From assembly GCF_000473895.1 (NCBI RefSeq), contig NZ_ASSJ01000035.1:1-64000 (forward strand): 64,000 nucleotides of DNA, in the 5' to 3' direction. Each line of letters starts with the position of its first letter. Position 1 is the stretch's first letter. The position numbers and the translations under genes are program-made. The DNA comes from Rubidibacter lacunae KORDI 51-2 (GTDB lineage Bacteria; Cyanobacteriota; Cyanobacteriia; Cyanobacteriales; Rubidibacteraceae). A model generated the notes under the pieces. That model saw nothing but the letters and a program-made list of their open reading frames with translations. It searched no databases and was not told the origin of the DNA. Positions 1 to 9,370 of the stretch are shown here, piece after piece.

Positions 1-77
1 ATAAACTTGCACTTCTCTGACGCAGAAAACGCTGGAACCTTCTCGCTGAAACAATTCCAGCCTTTTTCAGCAAGCCC
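1..77. repeat. 3' part of a MITE-like repeat, cut by the window edge
   Basis: This stretch is nearly identical to the last 77 bases of the complete 210-bp element just to its right, and ends with the same terminal sequence (CTTTTTCAGCAAGCCC at 62-77). It is followed by the hexamer TAACTC (78-83), which also follows the neighbouring copy. The two elements therefore sit in tandem with a shared or duplicated target. The other end lies outside the window. Confidence 0.8.
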
Positions 78-83
78 TAACTC

Positions 84-293
84 GGGCTTGCTGAAAAAGT
101 CTACAAAGTGAATTTAGGGGACAGAGAGCTCATGAAATCAGGCTTTCGCCATCTAGACCCAGATTTTCGCCCCTAGATCTCGGCTCAAATGCAAGGGTTT
201 TGAGGCACTAGCAACCATAACCTTGCGCTTCTCTGACGCAGAAAACGCTGGAACCTTTTCGCTGAAACAATTCCAGTCTTTTTCTGCAAGCCC
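84..293. mobile_element. 210-bp MITE-like element, copy A
   Basis: The ends are imperfect 16-bp inverted repeats, GGGCTTGCTGAAAAAG at 84-99 and CTTTTTCTGCAAGCCC at 278-293. The element is flanked on both sides by TAACTC (78-83 and 294-299), a 6-bp target-site duplication. A second full copy of exactly the same length lies in opposite orientation at 32293-32502 with a different 6-bp duplication. It encodes no protein, so it is a non-autonomous element that a transposase elsewhere in the genome would have to move. The family of that transposase cannot be told from the window. Confidence 0.85.
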
Positions 294-335
294 TAACTCG
301 GCAAGCGCAATTGGGAGGCCGGTTGTTCCAGCGGC

Positions 336-3300
336 TTAGAAACGGAATTGATACTCGGCAATCATTTGGCTGCGATCGTTGAGGTCCGTGGCGGCGCGAA
401 GTTGGATGCGATCGCCGACGCGATAGCGCAAGCTGAAGAAAAGGACCGGATCGTCGTTGAGCAGTGCCAGAATCGAGACGGTTGAGGCTTTTGTGAGGTC
501 AACGCCTGCTTCTGCCGCCAGCGCGAGGGTGGTGGCGTTGCTGTCTTCATCATCTTGGGGGAGGAGCGTGGGGAAAATTCGGAACTCGCTCAGCCCGAGC
601 GCGCGGGCAACATCTGCTTGCAAAGAGCCAAAGAGCGCCGTGGTTGCCAAGTTGGCCAAACTCACCGCTGCACCACCAGCAAATAAGCTGCCGCCGATTA
701 AGGTCACGATCTCGGACTCGGTTCGCGGTGGGTCGCTGCTCAACTCGAAAACGCGTTGGTTGACATTTCCATCTTCTAATAGCTGGCTTGCCGGTCCGTC
801 AACGAGAGCGCGCACGCGCACGATCTCTAGCCGTCCGAAGGTCGTTGCCGGCGCGTCGTTGAACTCCGTAGCACTTGGATCGGCTGCGGTCAGCGGACGC
901 GTTGATTCGGCGACGGAGGTAGACATTTGCACATTGAGGATCGGGTCGAGTCCCCGTGCGGGTTCGAAGCGAGCAGTTTGTTCGACACCGCGATCGAGGC
1001 GGAATTGAGTCGAGAAAACATTGACTTCCCCTTCTCTGAGGGTGACGGTTCCCTCGGGACGCAGGGCAAGCTCGGTAGCCGACAGGCTGCCGCTCACCTG
1101 GAAGTCACCAGTGGCTAAGAAGTTTGCAAGCGGTGGCACCCCGACAAAAACTTTGTCACCGAGGACGATCGACAATGCGTCTAACTGCACTTTCGGACCG
1201 GGAACACTAGCAGTCTCATCGTCTGCACGGGCGTTAGAGTCATCCGTATCGACTGGTGCCGCACCGGCCAGGGACACCTGTGCGTTGGAAACCCCTACTT
1301 CACCACTGAGCACGGGGGCAATCGCTGCACCGCCCACGAAGACTATTCCGCGCACATCTCCTTCAAAAAGACCGTCGAGAACGATCGGAACTGTTTGTCC
1401 CGAGCCGACTGCCGGCTGCTCGGGACCGTCATCGTCGGGAGAGACGGCGATGGGCGGTAACGTCTTTAGATTCTGTTCGACCGAAACTCCCCCGAGGGTA
1501 ACTTCCAGGCGCTCGGTTTCACGGCCGCTCGATACAAACAACGGTAGCGTGCCCAAGATTTGAATCTGTCCGCCACTGTGGGTGGCAGTGAGTTCTTCGA
1601 TCGCGATGCGATCCAAGTCGAACAGGATGTCGCCGTTGATGTTGGCGATCGGTTCTGCGGACAAGATGCTCGGGATGCGAATCGACGCGTCGCGCAGCGC
1701 GATCAAACCTTGAGTTTTCAAGCGATCGAGGCGGATATCGCTAACATCAAACGGTCCGGAAATGTCGAGTTCGACCTCCGCGTTGCCGCCGTTCCACAAC
1801 ACCTGCTCGCGCGTTGCCACATCCAGTAAGGCCAGACCATCGTCCGCAACGCGCACGGCTAGGTTGAGCCGGTTGTCGGCCGGCGGCACGACCGCGATCG
1901 GCAACATGTAGGGAATCGAGCCTTCGACGGTCAGTGGGCTGACCGACTCTGACAACAGAACTTCAACAAACAAATCTGCGCGGGCGTCGTTGTAAACAAA
2001 GCTGCCCTCGACAGTCTGAATTGGTTTTTCATTAAAACTAGCATTGGCGATCGCGATCGAGCCGCGGGCGCTGGGGTCGGACTGGCTGCCTGCAATATTG
2101 ATGTCAACGTCGAGCATGCCCCCAAAGCTGACGATACCGTCTGGGAGTGGCAGCAATCGATCCACGTCGTCAATCGGAATGTTGCGCACGACCGCCTGTG
2201 CCGATTGGGACTCTCCGAGCAGCGTGCCGCGAGCGCCGATGACGCGATCGCCCGTCCGCACGCCGATTGCATCGAGGGTAAGGATGCCGTCGGTGAAGTT
2301 GCCCTGGGCTCGAAACTCTTCGGCGTAAAACGGTCCATATCGCCAATCACTGCCGCTGAGATCCATCTCGACTGCTAATTGCGGTAACAGCACGCCGTTG
2401 GGATTGTTGCTGGCTGCGTCTGTCGGGACAACTGCAACCTGCGTCGATCCGCCCACGCGACCGGATACCGCGATCGTGCCCTCAAAGTCACCGCGAATCG
2501 TACTGAGGGGCGGTGCCGGGTTGGCTTCGCGAGCTTGTTGCTCGGCATCGATGGTTGCAGAAATTGCTACGAAGCAGCTATACCGGCTGATGGAAGGCTC
2601 AGCCGATCGCGACGAGAAACTGGCAAGTTCGAGATCCCCCCCGCTCAAATCGAGGACGGTATCGCTTGGCTCGGGCGGCGGCGTCTGCGCCGCGATAGTC
2701 GCGCAAACACTGTTGAGGTTCTGGACGGCAGCTAGGTCGGCAGCGTCGCCGAAATTGCCATCCAGGGAGTCGAGATTGAGATCGGAGAAGTCTTCGATCT
2801 GCGCGGCAGCCAGAACATCCTGCAAACGCCCGCGCTCGATATCGACGGCGGCGATGTAGTCGAGTCCCTCTGGGACGAGGGTTAATTCACCTTGCAGGTT
2901 GAAGATACTCTCATCGAGTTGCAACTGACCGGTAGCGGAAAGAATCTGTCCGTTCCCGTCTAGCAAGCTGCCACCATCGAAGGTAAACTCGGCGGCGACG
3001 CGATCGCCGACCAGGCGTGAGAAGCGCGGTCGCTCTAGATCGATAGCACCGGTTGCGAGCAAGGAGTCGAAATTCAGCGTTACATTGCCGGAGAGCTCGC
3101 CGGAAGCCGGCTGAGTAGCTAGCTCCGGCGGCAACGGTGCAAAATTCTTCACCACGCCGAATGGAAACTTGTCGAGCGCGATGGCAAAGTCACCTCCCTG
3201 ACGCCGGCCGCGCATTTCAGCGTCATCCACGCGCAGCAGCAGCATGTCTGGCTCGATTGGGAAGCGACCGTTCGGCGTCCAAGCTGCCGTAAGGAGCACG

Positions 3301-5909
3301 CGATCGGGTTCCCTTGCATCACCCGCTTCGCGGGCAGTTGCCGAGTCCGCTTCGGTTGGATCCGAGCCGAGCAGGTCTACCTTAATCCCCGCGTTCGGCG
3401 AGATCTCTACCGCTCCGGCTAGCTGCGGGTCGAAACTCAACCGCTCGATACCGAAATCTGCTATAGCAAGTTCGCCGCGGACGACCGGTGAGGTGAGCGT
3501 CCCGGATAGCGTTCCATCGAAGCTGGCAAAACCGCGGATGGACGGGGTGGGAATCGCGGTTGAGACCAGCGTCGAAAATTGCCCCAAATCCAAATTAGTA
3601 GCGCGCACGTCGAAGCTAAAACCCGTTAAGAGCTGAAGTGCATCGCGCTGCGACAGATCCACCTCGGCGTAGCCGCTGACATCCAGGCCGCGCGACCGCA
3701 ACTCGTCCACCACTAGCCGCTGACCGGTCCAGCGAAACGACGTCGCGATCGGCTCGGGAATGCCGATCGTACCATCGGGCAACTCCAAGCTCCCTTCGGC
3801 ACGAACCCCATCCGGCGTCAGGTTATCTAGCGTGCCTCGCACCAGGATTTCGCCCTCTGCTCTGCCGCTCAGGCGTGGATCGACAGCGGGCAGTTGCAGT
3901 CCCTCCGGCCTCACGCTAACCGAGAACGCACCGTCCGCGAGGCGGAAGTCGTTTGTCGCGATTGTGCCCTCAGCAATGTTATCTAAACGTGCCGAACCCT
4001 TCGCGCGCAGGCTCTCCGGCGATAGATCGGTAAGGCTGCCGCTAGCGTTGAGGGTAACGTCGATTACGCCGCGCGCGTACTCGGGCAGTTGCGGTAGCAA
4101 TCGACCGACTTGAACTCCGCTGAGGTCGGCGGTCGCAGTCCACATGCCTTCTTGCATGCGCACTTGCGTCAGCCCAACGCGTCCCCCTGCAATTTGCAAC
4201 CCACCCGTGGCCAACCCATCAATATCGGCGATCGCGCCCGACCCCAGGTCAATCCGCGCGTCAAAATCGCCCGATACCGTTTGTTGCGGATCGATTTGAC
4301 CGGCCAGCTGTGGAACGAACTGGGCAATTGGGACCGCTTGTACCTGCAAGCTTGCGGTTAGTATGCTGTCTTCAAGCGTCAGTTGCGGGACCGTCACGCT
4401 GCCCGCCGGTAAGTCCAGTGCAGCCGTGCCGCTACCAGCCAAGCTCGTCAAATCCGTCGCGACCCCCGCGACGCTGACATTGGCGTTAATCGCTCCCAGA
4501 TCGTTCGGCAATGCCTCAGAATAGGCGCGCGCGATCGCCCCGGGGACATTGTTGACACGCGCGGTGAATTCGAGTTTTGGGTCGCCGCTTTCTGTCAGGA
4601 CGACCTGTCCGCCACCAGTCATTTCGCCGCCAGCCGCAGGCACCGCTCGCAATTGCCGTAGGGTTGCCGTCCGCGCTGCCGTATCAACAGCAACTTCTGC
4701 ACGGACCTCAGATAGGACAACTCTATCGATCTCGAGCGGCGTGGTGTTAACTGCCTCTAGCCCCACTTGCGGGTTCTCCAGCGGACCGGTCACCTGCACG
4801 CGTGCGTCCAACTTACCCTCTGCCGGCAAGGGTAACTCCACGTCCACCACATCGAGAAGTTGCGCGATCTCGACCGGCTCGATGCCTGCCGTTAGGGTGT
4901 AACCCGTATTGAGATCGACCGTACCGCCAACTTCGGCTTCGATCTCGCCCAAACGCCCGGTCAGCTCGCGGATGCGCGCTCTCTGTCCTTGCAACAAGAA
5001 CGTGGCATTGGTCTCGGTCACGGGGGTGGGAATACCGTCCACTTGCACCGCAACGTCTGCGATCTCGACCGTGCCCTCCGCCGACACAGTGATACGATCT
5101 GCCCACCCGACCGCAGCTTCTATATCGGCTTCGGCAGTTCCCCTCTGCACCGTCAGCGGCAGAAAGGGTGCCAGTCTCCCTAACTCTGATAACTCCAGAT
5201 CGCTGGCTTGTATTGCAGCCGTGGTGGACTTACCCTCAACATCGACTTCGCCAACCAACGCGATCGCACCGAGATTCTTACCGTCTTCTGAAAAATGAGC
5301 GTCGACTTGGGCGTCTACGCGCGTTCCGTTATCGAGGAAAACTGCATTGACATGAGGTACCTGCAGGTCCACGGGGTCGACAGACCGTCCGTCAGTATCC
5401 CGCGCGATCAGAGAAACATCCGCATCGAATACGTCAACCTCTCCGAGCACGACCTCGACGAGCGTGTCTTGCTCCTCCAAAACAATTTTCGTTGTAAACC
5501 AAGCGCCGTCCGGGCGCTGCTCGACCAAGACACTCGGATCGATCAAGCTCACGTGCAGCGTTAGCTGCCGTTCGGTGATGACCTCCCAAGGATTAAAGCG
5601 CGCTTCAACGGACCCAACCGTTGCACTGGTTGCGCTGGTTGCCGTCGGCGGCAACTGCGTTTCTCCAAAGTGAATGCTAGTGAGTGAGAAGCCCTCAACC
5701 GCTCCCATTTCCAATGGGCGATTGATAATGTTGCTGACGGTCTGCTCAACGAGAGGACTGACCTGCGTTTCGATGACATAGATCGCGGCGAGAGCACCAC
5801 CCCCTAGGATCGAAAGTCCGACTCCTCCCGTCCACAATAACCATCTTCGTCCTTTGGGTGGAGGGGCACTCTGATGTTCGTCCGGTCCGGGCTGTGGCGA
5901 CACGGTCAT
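336..5909 (-). CDS. tamB: TamB-like protein (translocation and assembly module / DUF490 family), 1857 aa
   Basis: The protein opens with a short proline-rich cytoplasmic tail and one membrane anchor (about residues 24-46, rich in W, L, G, A and I). It continues as a very long beta-rich repetitive chain and ends in the conserved TamB C-terminal domain, whose last residues (AEYQFRF) resemble an outer-membrane strand signature. In this family the protein spans the periplasm and takes part in outer-membrane assembly or lipid transport between membranes. In cyanobacteria it is usually near 1,700-2,000 aa, so the gene looks full length. The start ATG at 5909 directly precedes the tail and anchor. 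It stands alone on the minus strand. The family call is firm; the cargo is unknown. Confidence 0.9.
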   Translation of the reverse strand: MTVSPQPGPDEHQSAPPPKGRRWLLWTGGVGLSILGGGALAAIYVIETQVSPLVEQTVSNIINRPLEMGAVEGFSLTSIHFGETQLPPTATSATSATVGSVEARFNPWEVITERQLTLHVSLIDPSVLVEQRPDGAWFTTKIVLEEQDTLVEVVLGEVDVFDADVSLIARDTDGRSVDPVDLQVPHVNAVFLDNGTRVDAQVDAHFSEDGKNLGAIALVGEVDVEGKSTTAAIQASDLELSELGRLAPFLPLTVQRGTAEADIEAAVGWADRITVSAEGTVEIADVAVQVDGIPTPVTETNATFLLQGQRARIRELTGRLGEIEAEVGGTVDLNTGYTLTAGIEPVEIAQLLDVVDVELPLPAEGKLDARVQVTGPLENPQVGLEAVNTTPLEIDRVVLSEVRAEVAVDTAARTATLRQLRAVPAAGGEMTGGGQVVLTESGDPKLEFTARVNNVPGAIARAYSEALPNDLGAINANVSVAGVATDLTSLAGSGTAALDLPAGSVTVPQLTLEDSILTASLQVQAVPIAQFVPQLAGQIDPQQTVSGDFDARIDLGSGAIADIDGLATGGLQIAGGRVGLTQVRMQEGMWTATADLSGVQVGRLLPQLPEYARGVIDVTLNASGSLTDLSPESLRAKGSARLDNIAEGTIATNDFRLADGAFSVSVRPEGLQLPAVDPRLSGRAEGEILVRGTLDNLTPDGVRAEGSLELPDGTIGIPEPIATSFRWTGQRLVVDELRSRGLDVSGYAEVDLSQRDALQLLTGFSFDVRATNLDLGQFSTLVSTAIPTPSIRGFASFDGTLSGTLTSPVVRGELAIADFGIERLSFDPQLAGAVEISPNAGIKVDLLGSDPTEADSATAREAGDAREPDRVLLTAAWTPNGRFPIEPDMLLLRVDDAEMRGRRQGGDFAIALDKFPFGVVKNFAPLPPELATQPASGELSGNVTLNFDSLLATGAIDLERPRFSRLVGDRVAAEFTFDGGSLLDGNGQILSATGQLQLDESIFNLQGELTLVPEGLDYIAAVDIERGRLQDVLAAAQIEDFSDLNLDSLDGNFGDAADLAAVQNLNSVCATIAAQTPPPEPSDTVLDLSGGDLELASFSSRSAEPSISRYSCFVAISATIDAEQQAREANPAPPLSTIRGDFEGTIAVSGRVGGSTQVAVVPTDAASNNPNGVLLPQLAVEMDLSGSDWRYGPFYAEEFRAQGNFTDGILTLDAIGVRTGDRVIGARGTLLGESQSAQAVVRNIPIDDVDRLLPLPDGIVSFGGMLDVDINIAGSQSDPSARGSIAIANASFNEKPIQTVEGSFVYNDARADLFVEVLLSESVSPLTVEGSIPYMLPIAVVPPADNRLNLAVRVADDGLALLDVATREQVLWNGGNAEVELDISGPFDVSDIRLDRLKTQGLIALRDASIRIPSILSAEPIANINGDILFDLDRIAIEELTATHSGGQIQILGTLPLFVSSGRETERLEVTLGGVSVEQNLKTLPPIAVSPDDDGPEQPAVGSGQTVPIVLDGLFEGDVRGIVFVGGAAIAPVLSGEVGVSNAQVSLAGAAPVDTDDSNARADDETASVPGPKVQLDALSIVLGDKVFVGVPPLANFLATGDFQVSGSLSATELALRPEGTVTLREGEVNVFSTQFRLDRGVEQTARFEPARGLDPILNVQMSTSVAESTRPLTAADPSATEFNDAPATTFGRLEIVRVRALVDGPASQLLEDGNVNQRVFELSSDPPRTESEIVTLIGGSLFAGGAAVSLANLATTALFGSLQADVARALGLSEFRIFPTLLPQDDEDSNATTLALAAEAGVDLTKASTVSILALLNDDPVLFFSLRYRVGDRIQLRAATDLNDRSQMIAEYQFRF

Positions 5910-6228
5910 AACAACTCCTCACCGAAAATCTGCCCTCATTTTAGGGGGAGTGTCGGATTCGGCAAACCGTAGGCGAGCAGAAGCAATCGCACGATCGCAT
6001 TATTTCCTGAAACTTTAAGGGAAGCTCGCGTCCTACATCTTGCATCCCGCTGCCAACTGCTCGAGTTTGCCTAGTATCGGTTGCCAGATCGAATCCAGGA
6101 TGGCGATTGCTAGTTAACCGAGCATCGACGCGCTAAGAAGAAGCTGCAGACAGAGGGAAATCGGGCATTGAGGGCAAGTCATGCCCTCATTTTCAACCCT
6201 ACTTTGCTTTAAGGACGGCCCCCTGAAG
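5910..6228. other. intergenic region with a hairpin
   Basis: No gene is seen. A 7-bp perfect inverted repeat, GAGGGCA / TGCCCTC at 6170-6176 and 6182-6188 with a 5-nt loop, is followed on the plus strand by ATTTTC. It lies just downstream of the minus-strand coiled-coil gene and may be a weak terminator. Its U-rich side faces the plus strand, so the direction of action is unclear. Confidence 0.4.
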
Positions 6229-7086
6229 CTAACGCCGCCATTTTCCGAGCACGTGGGCTCCAAAGATGGCTTCGCGCTGTAGCTCCTGAATCTTCACCTG
6301 TGCAGTATTGAGGTCCCGATGTAGGCGATCGTGCTCTTGCTCCAGGCGTTCCATCTGTGCCGAACAGTTCGAACGTCGATCTTGTTCCGCAACAACTTGT
6401 TGGTGAAGGGCTGCAATCGTCCGAGCCTGCTGCGCGATCGTCGCGCGATCCCCGACAGGCGATTGCTCCGCGCTTGCGCCAACAGCCTCGCGGGCAGTAA
6501 CTTCTTGCTCCAGTTCGGTAATGCGCGTGGCGAGCTGGGCGAGTTCGCGCTGCGCGATCGCCTCATCTCGCCCGCGACGCTCGGACTGAACTTGCTGCTG
6601 TGCCAGCTGCTGTTCCAACTCGGCAATGCGCTCGGTTTTGAGACGTACTTCGTGCTCGTTTTGTGTGGCGATTGTGTGTTGCTGACTTAACTGTTGCTGC
6701 ATCTCGGCTAGCTGCAGTGCTATCTCGCCTGAGTCCTCAGCTGAAATAACTGCGCCGCTCCCTGCCAGTTGCGGTTCCACAACGGGAGGTCCGGGTTGCT
6801 CGGCCGCGCGAACGGCCGAAATTTGGGTATCGTTAGGAGATGAAGCCCCAGCCAAGGAAATTGTCAGTTCCGCAACGGGACTCGCAATCGCGATTTCTCC
6901 GCGCGCGATGCGATCTACCAACTCCGACTTGGTAACGCCCGCCTGTTTTGCCATTCGTGCCAGCAAATCGCTGCCCGATTGCGTCAGCGTCATGCTGAGT
7001 TTAGTCTTCATGACTTTGGAGTTGGATTTCTTTCCCCGCCCGAATCCCGAGCCTGTGCGTTTCGCCATTACTGAGTTACCTCCCAA
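6229..7086 (-). CDS. hypothetical coiled-coil protein with a basic N-terminus
   Basis: I do not recognise this 285-aa protein. The first 30 residues are rich in K, R, G and S. Residues about 28-58 (KLSMTLTQSGSDLLARMAKQ and following, including KSELVDRIARGEI) look like a short helix-turn-helix or ribbon-helix-helix type DNA-binding segment. A low-complexity linker follows (about 60-115). Residues about 120-270 are a long Q/E/R-rich coiled coil with clear heptads. This architecture would suit a DNA-binding or nucleoid-associated dimer, but that is inference. It is transcribed towards the TamB gene, after a 142-codon-equivalent spacing from its other neighbour that holds no gene. The start ATG at 7086 has TTAGCGG-rich sequence upstream with no strong ribosome site. 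Confidence 0.6.
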   Translation of the reverse strand: MGGNSVMAKRTGSGFGRGKKSNSKVMKTKLSMTLTQSGSDLLARMAKQAGVTKSELVDRIARGEIAIASPVAELTISLAGASSPNDTQISAVRAAEQPGPPVVEPQLAGSGAVISAEDSGEIALQLAEMQQQLSQQHTIATQNEHEVRLKTERIAELEQQLAQQQVQSERRGRDEAIAQRELAQLATRITELEQEVTAREAVGASAEQSPVGDRATIAQQARTIAALHQQVVAEQDRRSNCSAQMERLEQEHDRLHRDLNTAQVKIQELQREAIFGAHVLGKWRR

Positions 7087-7354
7087 CCGCTAATAAGGTT
7101 TATCCCTGCGTGGCACGCGTGCCACGCCTAGGATAAATAGTCGCGCCAAGTCGTACAAATGTTCGCTACATGCCTTGGATCGATTTGGCGATCGCGCTGA
7201 TGCCAAAGCATTACTAACACCTATGTGTTGCCGAACATTCGCCAGAATCGATGCGTGAAACGTTAACCCCCAGTGTGGCGTACCCTTCCAGCTGCGCTAG
7301 CGTTTCTTAGCGTGACTTAACGTTTTCCGAACCCGCGATGCGGCCGAGGCGGGC

Positions 7355-7927
7355 TTACTCCACTGCCGTACCCACCTTCTGTTCGACTCCGAAGCCGATC
7401 AACACCACCTCACTGAGGGGCTGACCGTCACGCGGGCGCCGGTACGTCAGAATCTTGCGCAATCGCAACTCTGGGTTAAGCAACACGATCGAATCCACTG
7501 CCACGACCTGCGTGTAAGGAGTCGTCATCAACAACTCTGACGAGCGCGGATCGAATTGAAAGTGCGATACGAGCGGGCGGTCCTCTTCGTAGGCGCGATC
7601 GCGCAGGTAGTCGCCCGACATCACCCCCTCGGCTTCCTCGGTCTGCGGTACGAACAGGGCGTTTAACGATTGCGACACTTCCTCGCCCTTGTCGGATATC
7701 GTATGGAACGCCAGTTGAAATCCCGTTGCCAGCTCCGCCCGCTCCGGTGCAAGTGAGTATGCGTTATCTGCCAGCACCTTATCTTTAAGCGTCTCCGTCA
7801 GCGCGCGCACGCTAAACTTTGTATGCGATCGCTCGACTTCCTTACGCGACAGGAAATGATATGTCCGCTCGATATCCCAATTACCCAGACAACAATCAAA
7901 GAAATGCTGAAGTTGCGAGACATCCAT
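7355..7927 (-). CDS. CpcS/CpeS-family phycobiliprotein chromophore lyase
   Basis: This 190-aa protein has the lipocalin-like layout of the CpcS/CpeS family: an N-terminal helix and GNWDIERTYHFL strand (about residues 16-27), a central variable region, and a C-terminal LRLRKILTYRR strand with conserved basic residues. These lyases carry a phycobilin to a cysteine of a phycobiliprotein subunit by thioether formation, in the cytoplasm. It differs clearly from the operon CpeS at 10086-10616 and from the third family member at 15101-15691, so it is a separate subfamily (CpcU/CpcV-like or CpeU-like cannot be separated by eye). It lies downstream of the cpeR-side of the phycoerythrin operon on the same strand. 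Family confident, target site unknown. Confidence 0.82.
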   Translation of the reverse strand: MDVSQLQHFFDCCLGNWDIERTYHFLSRKEVERSHTKFSVRALTETLKDKVLADNAYSLAPERAELATGFQLAFHTISDKGEEVSQSLNALFVPQTEEAEGVMSGDYLRDRAYEEDRPLVSHFQFDPRSSELLMTTPYTQVVAVDSIVLLNPELRLRKILTYRRPRDGQPLSEVVLIGFGVEQKVGTAVE

Positions 7928-8333
7928 AAACTACAACACTATAAACTACAAATTACGACACTATAGACTAAAACCTCGGGCACACACTTACAGATTTCTC
8001 TACCACAACTGAAATAGGGTTTTAGTGATTTCGAGTGCTTGAACTTAGCTCACTCTTCTCAACAAGTCGGCATCGAGCCCAGCGTACTACAAAAATCGAG
8101 CTGAATTCCAAGGATGCGTTTGTCCTAGACCACAATCGGGAAGCATCGAGCACTAGCGACGATCCTAACTGTCTCATCGCATGCCACAACTCAGACTGCG
8201 CCTGACTAAGAGTTGTCAATCTCAACCCGCAAATGCCTTGCCGGCACTGGATTTCAGACTATCACTCTTCACAGTCCTACGATGACTGGAAACCTTGCTC
8301 GAACAGGGGTCTGTCTCCAACTGATGACACGTC
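7928..8333. other. intergenic region, nothing recognised
   Basis: About 400 bases separate the CpcS-type lyase from the small helical protein. A short imperfect repeat of CACTATA(A/G)ACTA occurs at 7937-7970 just upstream of the lyase start and may belong to its promoter. Small open frames here on both strands show no family resemblance. Confidence 0.4.
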
Positions 8334-8567
8334 CTAAACCTTACGCAAGGCGACTTGCTGCGCCTGCAACTGTTCGATCTCGGCGTCGATTCTGTGAATC
8401 TCGGGATTGCGACCGATTCGCTCCATCGTTGCCCGCTGCGATAGTGCTACTCGCTGCGCCATCTGAAACAAATCGTTAACGAGCTTCTCGCGCGACTTTT
8501 CCAACTCGGCGATTGCCGATTCGATCTCGGTTGTGGAAAGCGGGCTCGTGCATTGACTTCTGATCAT
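8334..8567 (-). CDS. small all-helical protein, paralogue of the gene at 18471-18752
   Basis: This is a 77-aa protein of unknown function. It consists of two amphipathic helices: ESAIAELEKSREKLVNDLFQ (about residues 15-35) and a second around ERIGRNPEIHRIDAEIEQLQ. The core pattern A..L...TM.R...NPE..RID..I..LQ is shared with the 93-aa protein at 18471-18752, so the two are paralogues. Both lie beside chromophore lyase or phycobilisome-related genes, which suggests a role in phycobiliprotein biogenesis, but this is inference from location. It lies on the phycoerythrin-operon strand, 458 bases after cpeR. Confidence 0.65.
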   Translation of the reverse strand: MIRSQCTSPLSTTEIESAIAELEKSREKLVNDLFQMAQRVALSQRATMERIGRNPEIHRIDAEIEQLQAQQVALRKV

Positions 8568-9025
8568 CTCGGTTTCCTCAAAGGTGCAGGCAGCATCTCA
8601 CTGTTGGGTGCGTGACCCAGTCCGTTACGGGCTCATGAAATGAGCGATCGCCTGCAATTCGCACTAATCCCGATCATCCCAAAAAGCCGTTCGCGTCGCC
8701 AGTATTGTTAAAAAAGTCAAAGCTCTTGTTTGCGTAAGACTGCATGCTGCCACCCCTCGACCGCAACCGCTGAATCTCCCAGAGCATTATTTTCATGAGA
8801 AGTCGGCCGGCACCGGGAAACTATATGGACTTGATGCCTGCCTTACGGGAGGAACGCGCGGGACTGGATAATTGCGCGGTTGCCGAGTCTACATAGGTGC
8901 TACCCTGCACCGCAACTATCGATAGCAGGATAGGAACGCCCGATGGCATTGGTAACAGTACCATCCAGGGTAAGAACGACTGTCTTTGGGGAATCAGTTC
9001 GCAAACGACTCGACCGCCCGTGTCT
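8568..9025. other. gap between cpeR and the small helical gene
   Basis: No convincing gene is seen. A 79-codon frame on the minus strand (8821-9060) overlaps the end of cpeR and resembles no family. The segment may hold the end of the cpe transcript and the promoter of the downstream small gene, but no clear terminator is visible. Confidence 0.4.
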
Positions 9026-9331
9026 TCAGCCTCGTTCGTCAAACCTTGTATAAAAGCCACCAGAATATAACCAATACTCTTTTAGAGAGTGATGAGGGGT
9101 ATTAATACTTGCTTTAGCTCGATAAAGAACGACCTTTCGGTGCTTCCCAATCAAGATCTTTCTTGCGAGATCGACTGAGATCACCGTTCCACCCAGCGCC
9201 TGCACGCATTCCGAGAAGTTGTCGAGAGTTGAATACTCAACAGTTTCGAACAGGTAAAAATTTCCCGAGCAGATAAGATGCCGGCTGCGAATCCATGCCC
9301 GTAATTTTTTCTCAGCGTTTGGGGGTAGCAT
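9026..9331 (-). CDS. cpeR: CpeR, activator of phycoerythrin gene expression
   Basis: The 101-aa protein matches the CpeR family in length and along its whole sequence, with the characteristic start MLPPNAEKKLRAWIRSRHLI, a central GNFYLFETVEYST block, and the end SLKEYWLYSGGFYTRFDERG. In Fremyella-type cyanobacteria CpeR is the last gene of cpeCDESTR and is needed for expression of cpeBA and other phycoerythrin genes. Here it has the same place, 39 bp after cpeT, so the linker operon would drive its own activator. CpeR has PP2C-like relatives in some descriptions, but this short form has no visible metal-binding motifs. No alternative identity is likely. Confidence 0.93.
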   Translation of the reverse strand: MLPPNAEKKLRAWIRSRHLICSGNFYLFETVEYSTLDNFSECVQALGGTVISVDLARKILIGKHRKVVLYRAKASINTPHHSLKEYWLYSGGFYTRFDERG

Positions 9332-9370
9332 GGCATATCTTGGAACGGTCTCGAACTAGATAAGGTTGTT

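Noticed and set aside
8821-9060. 79-codon minus-strand frame downstream of cpeR
   Set aside because: It overlaps the cpeR end, has no recognisable family and no ribosome site.
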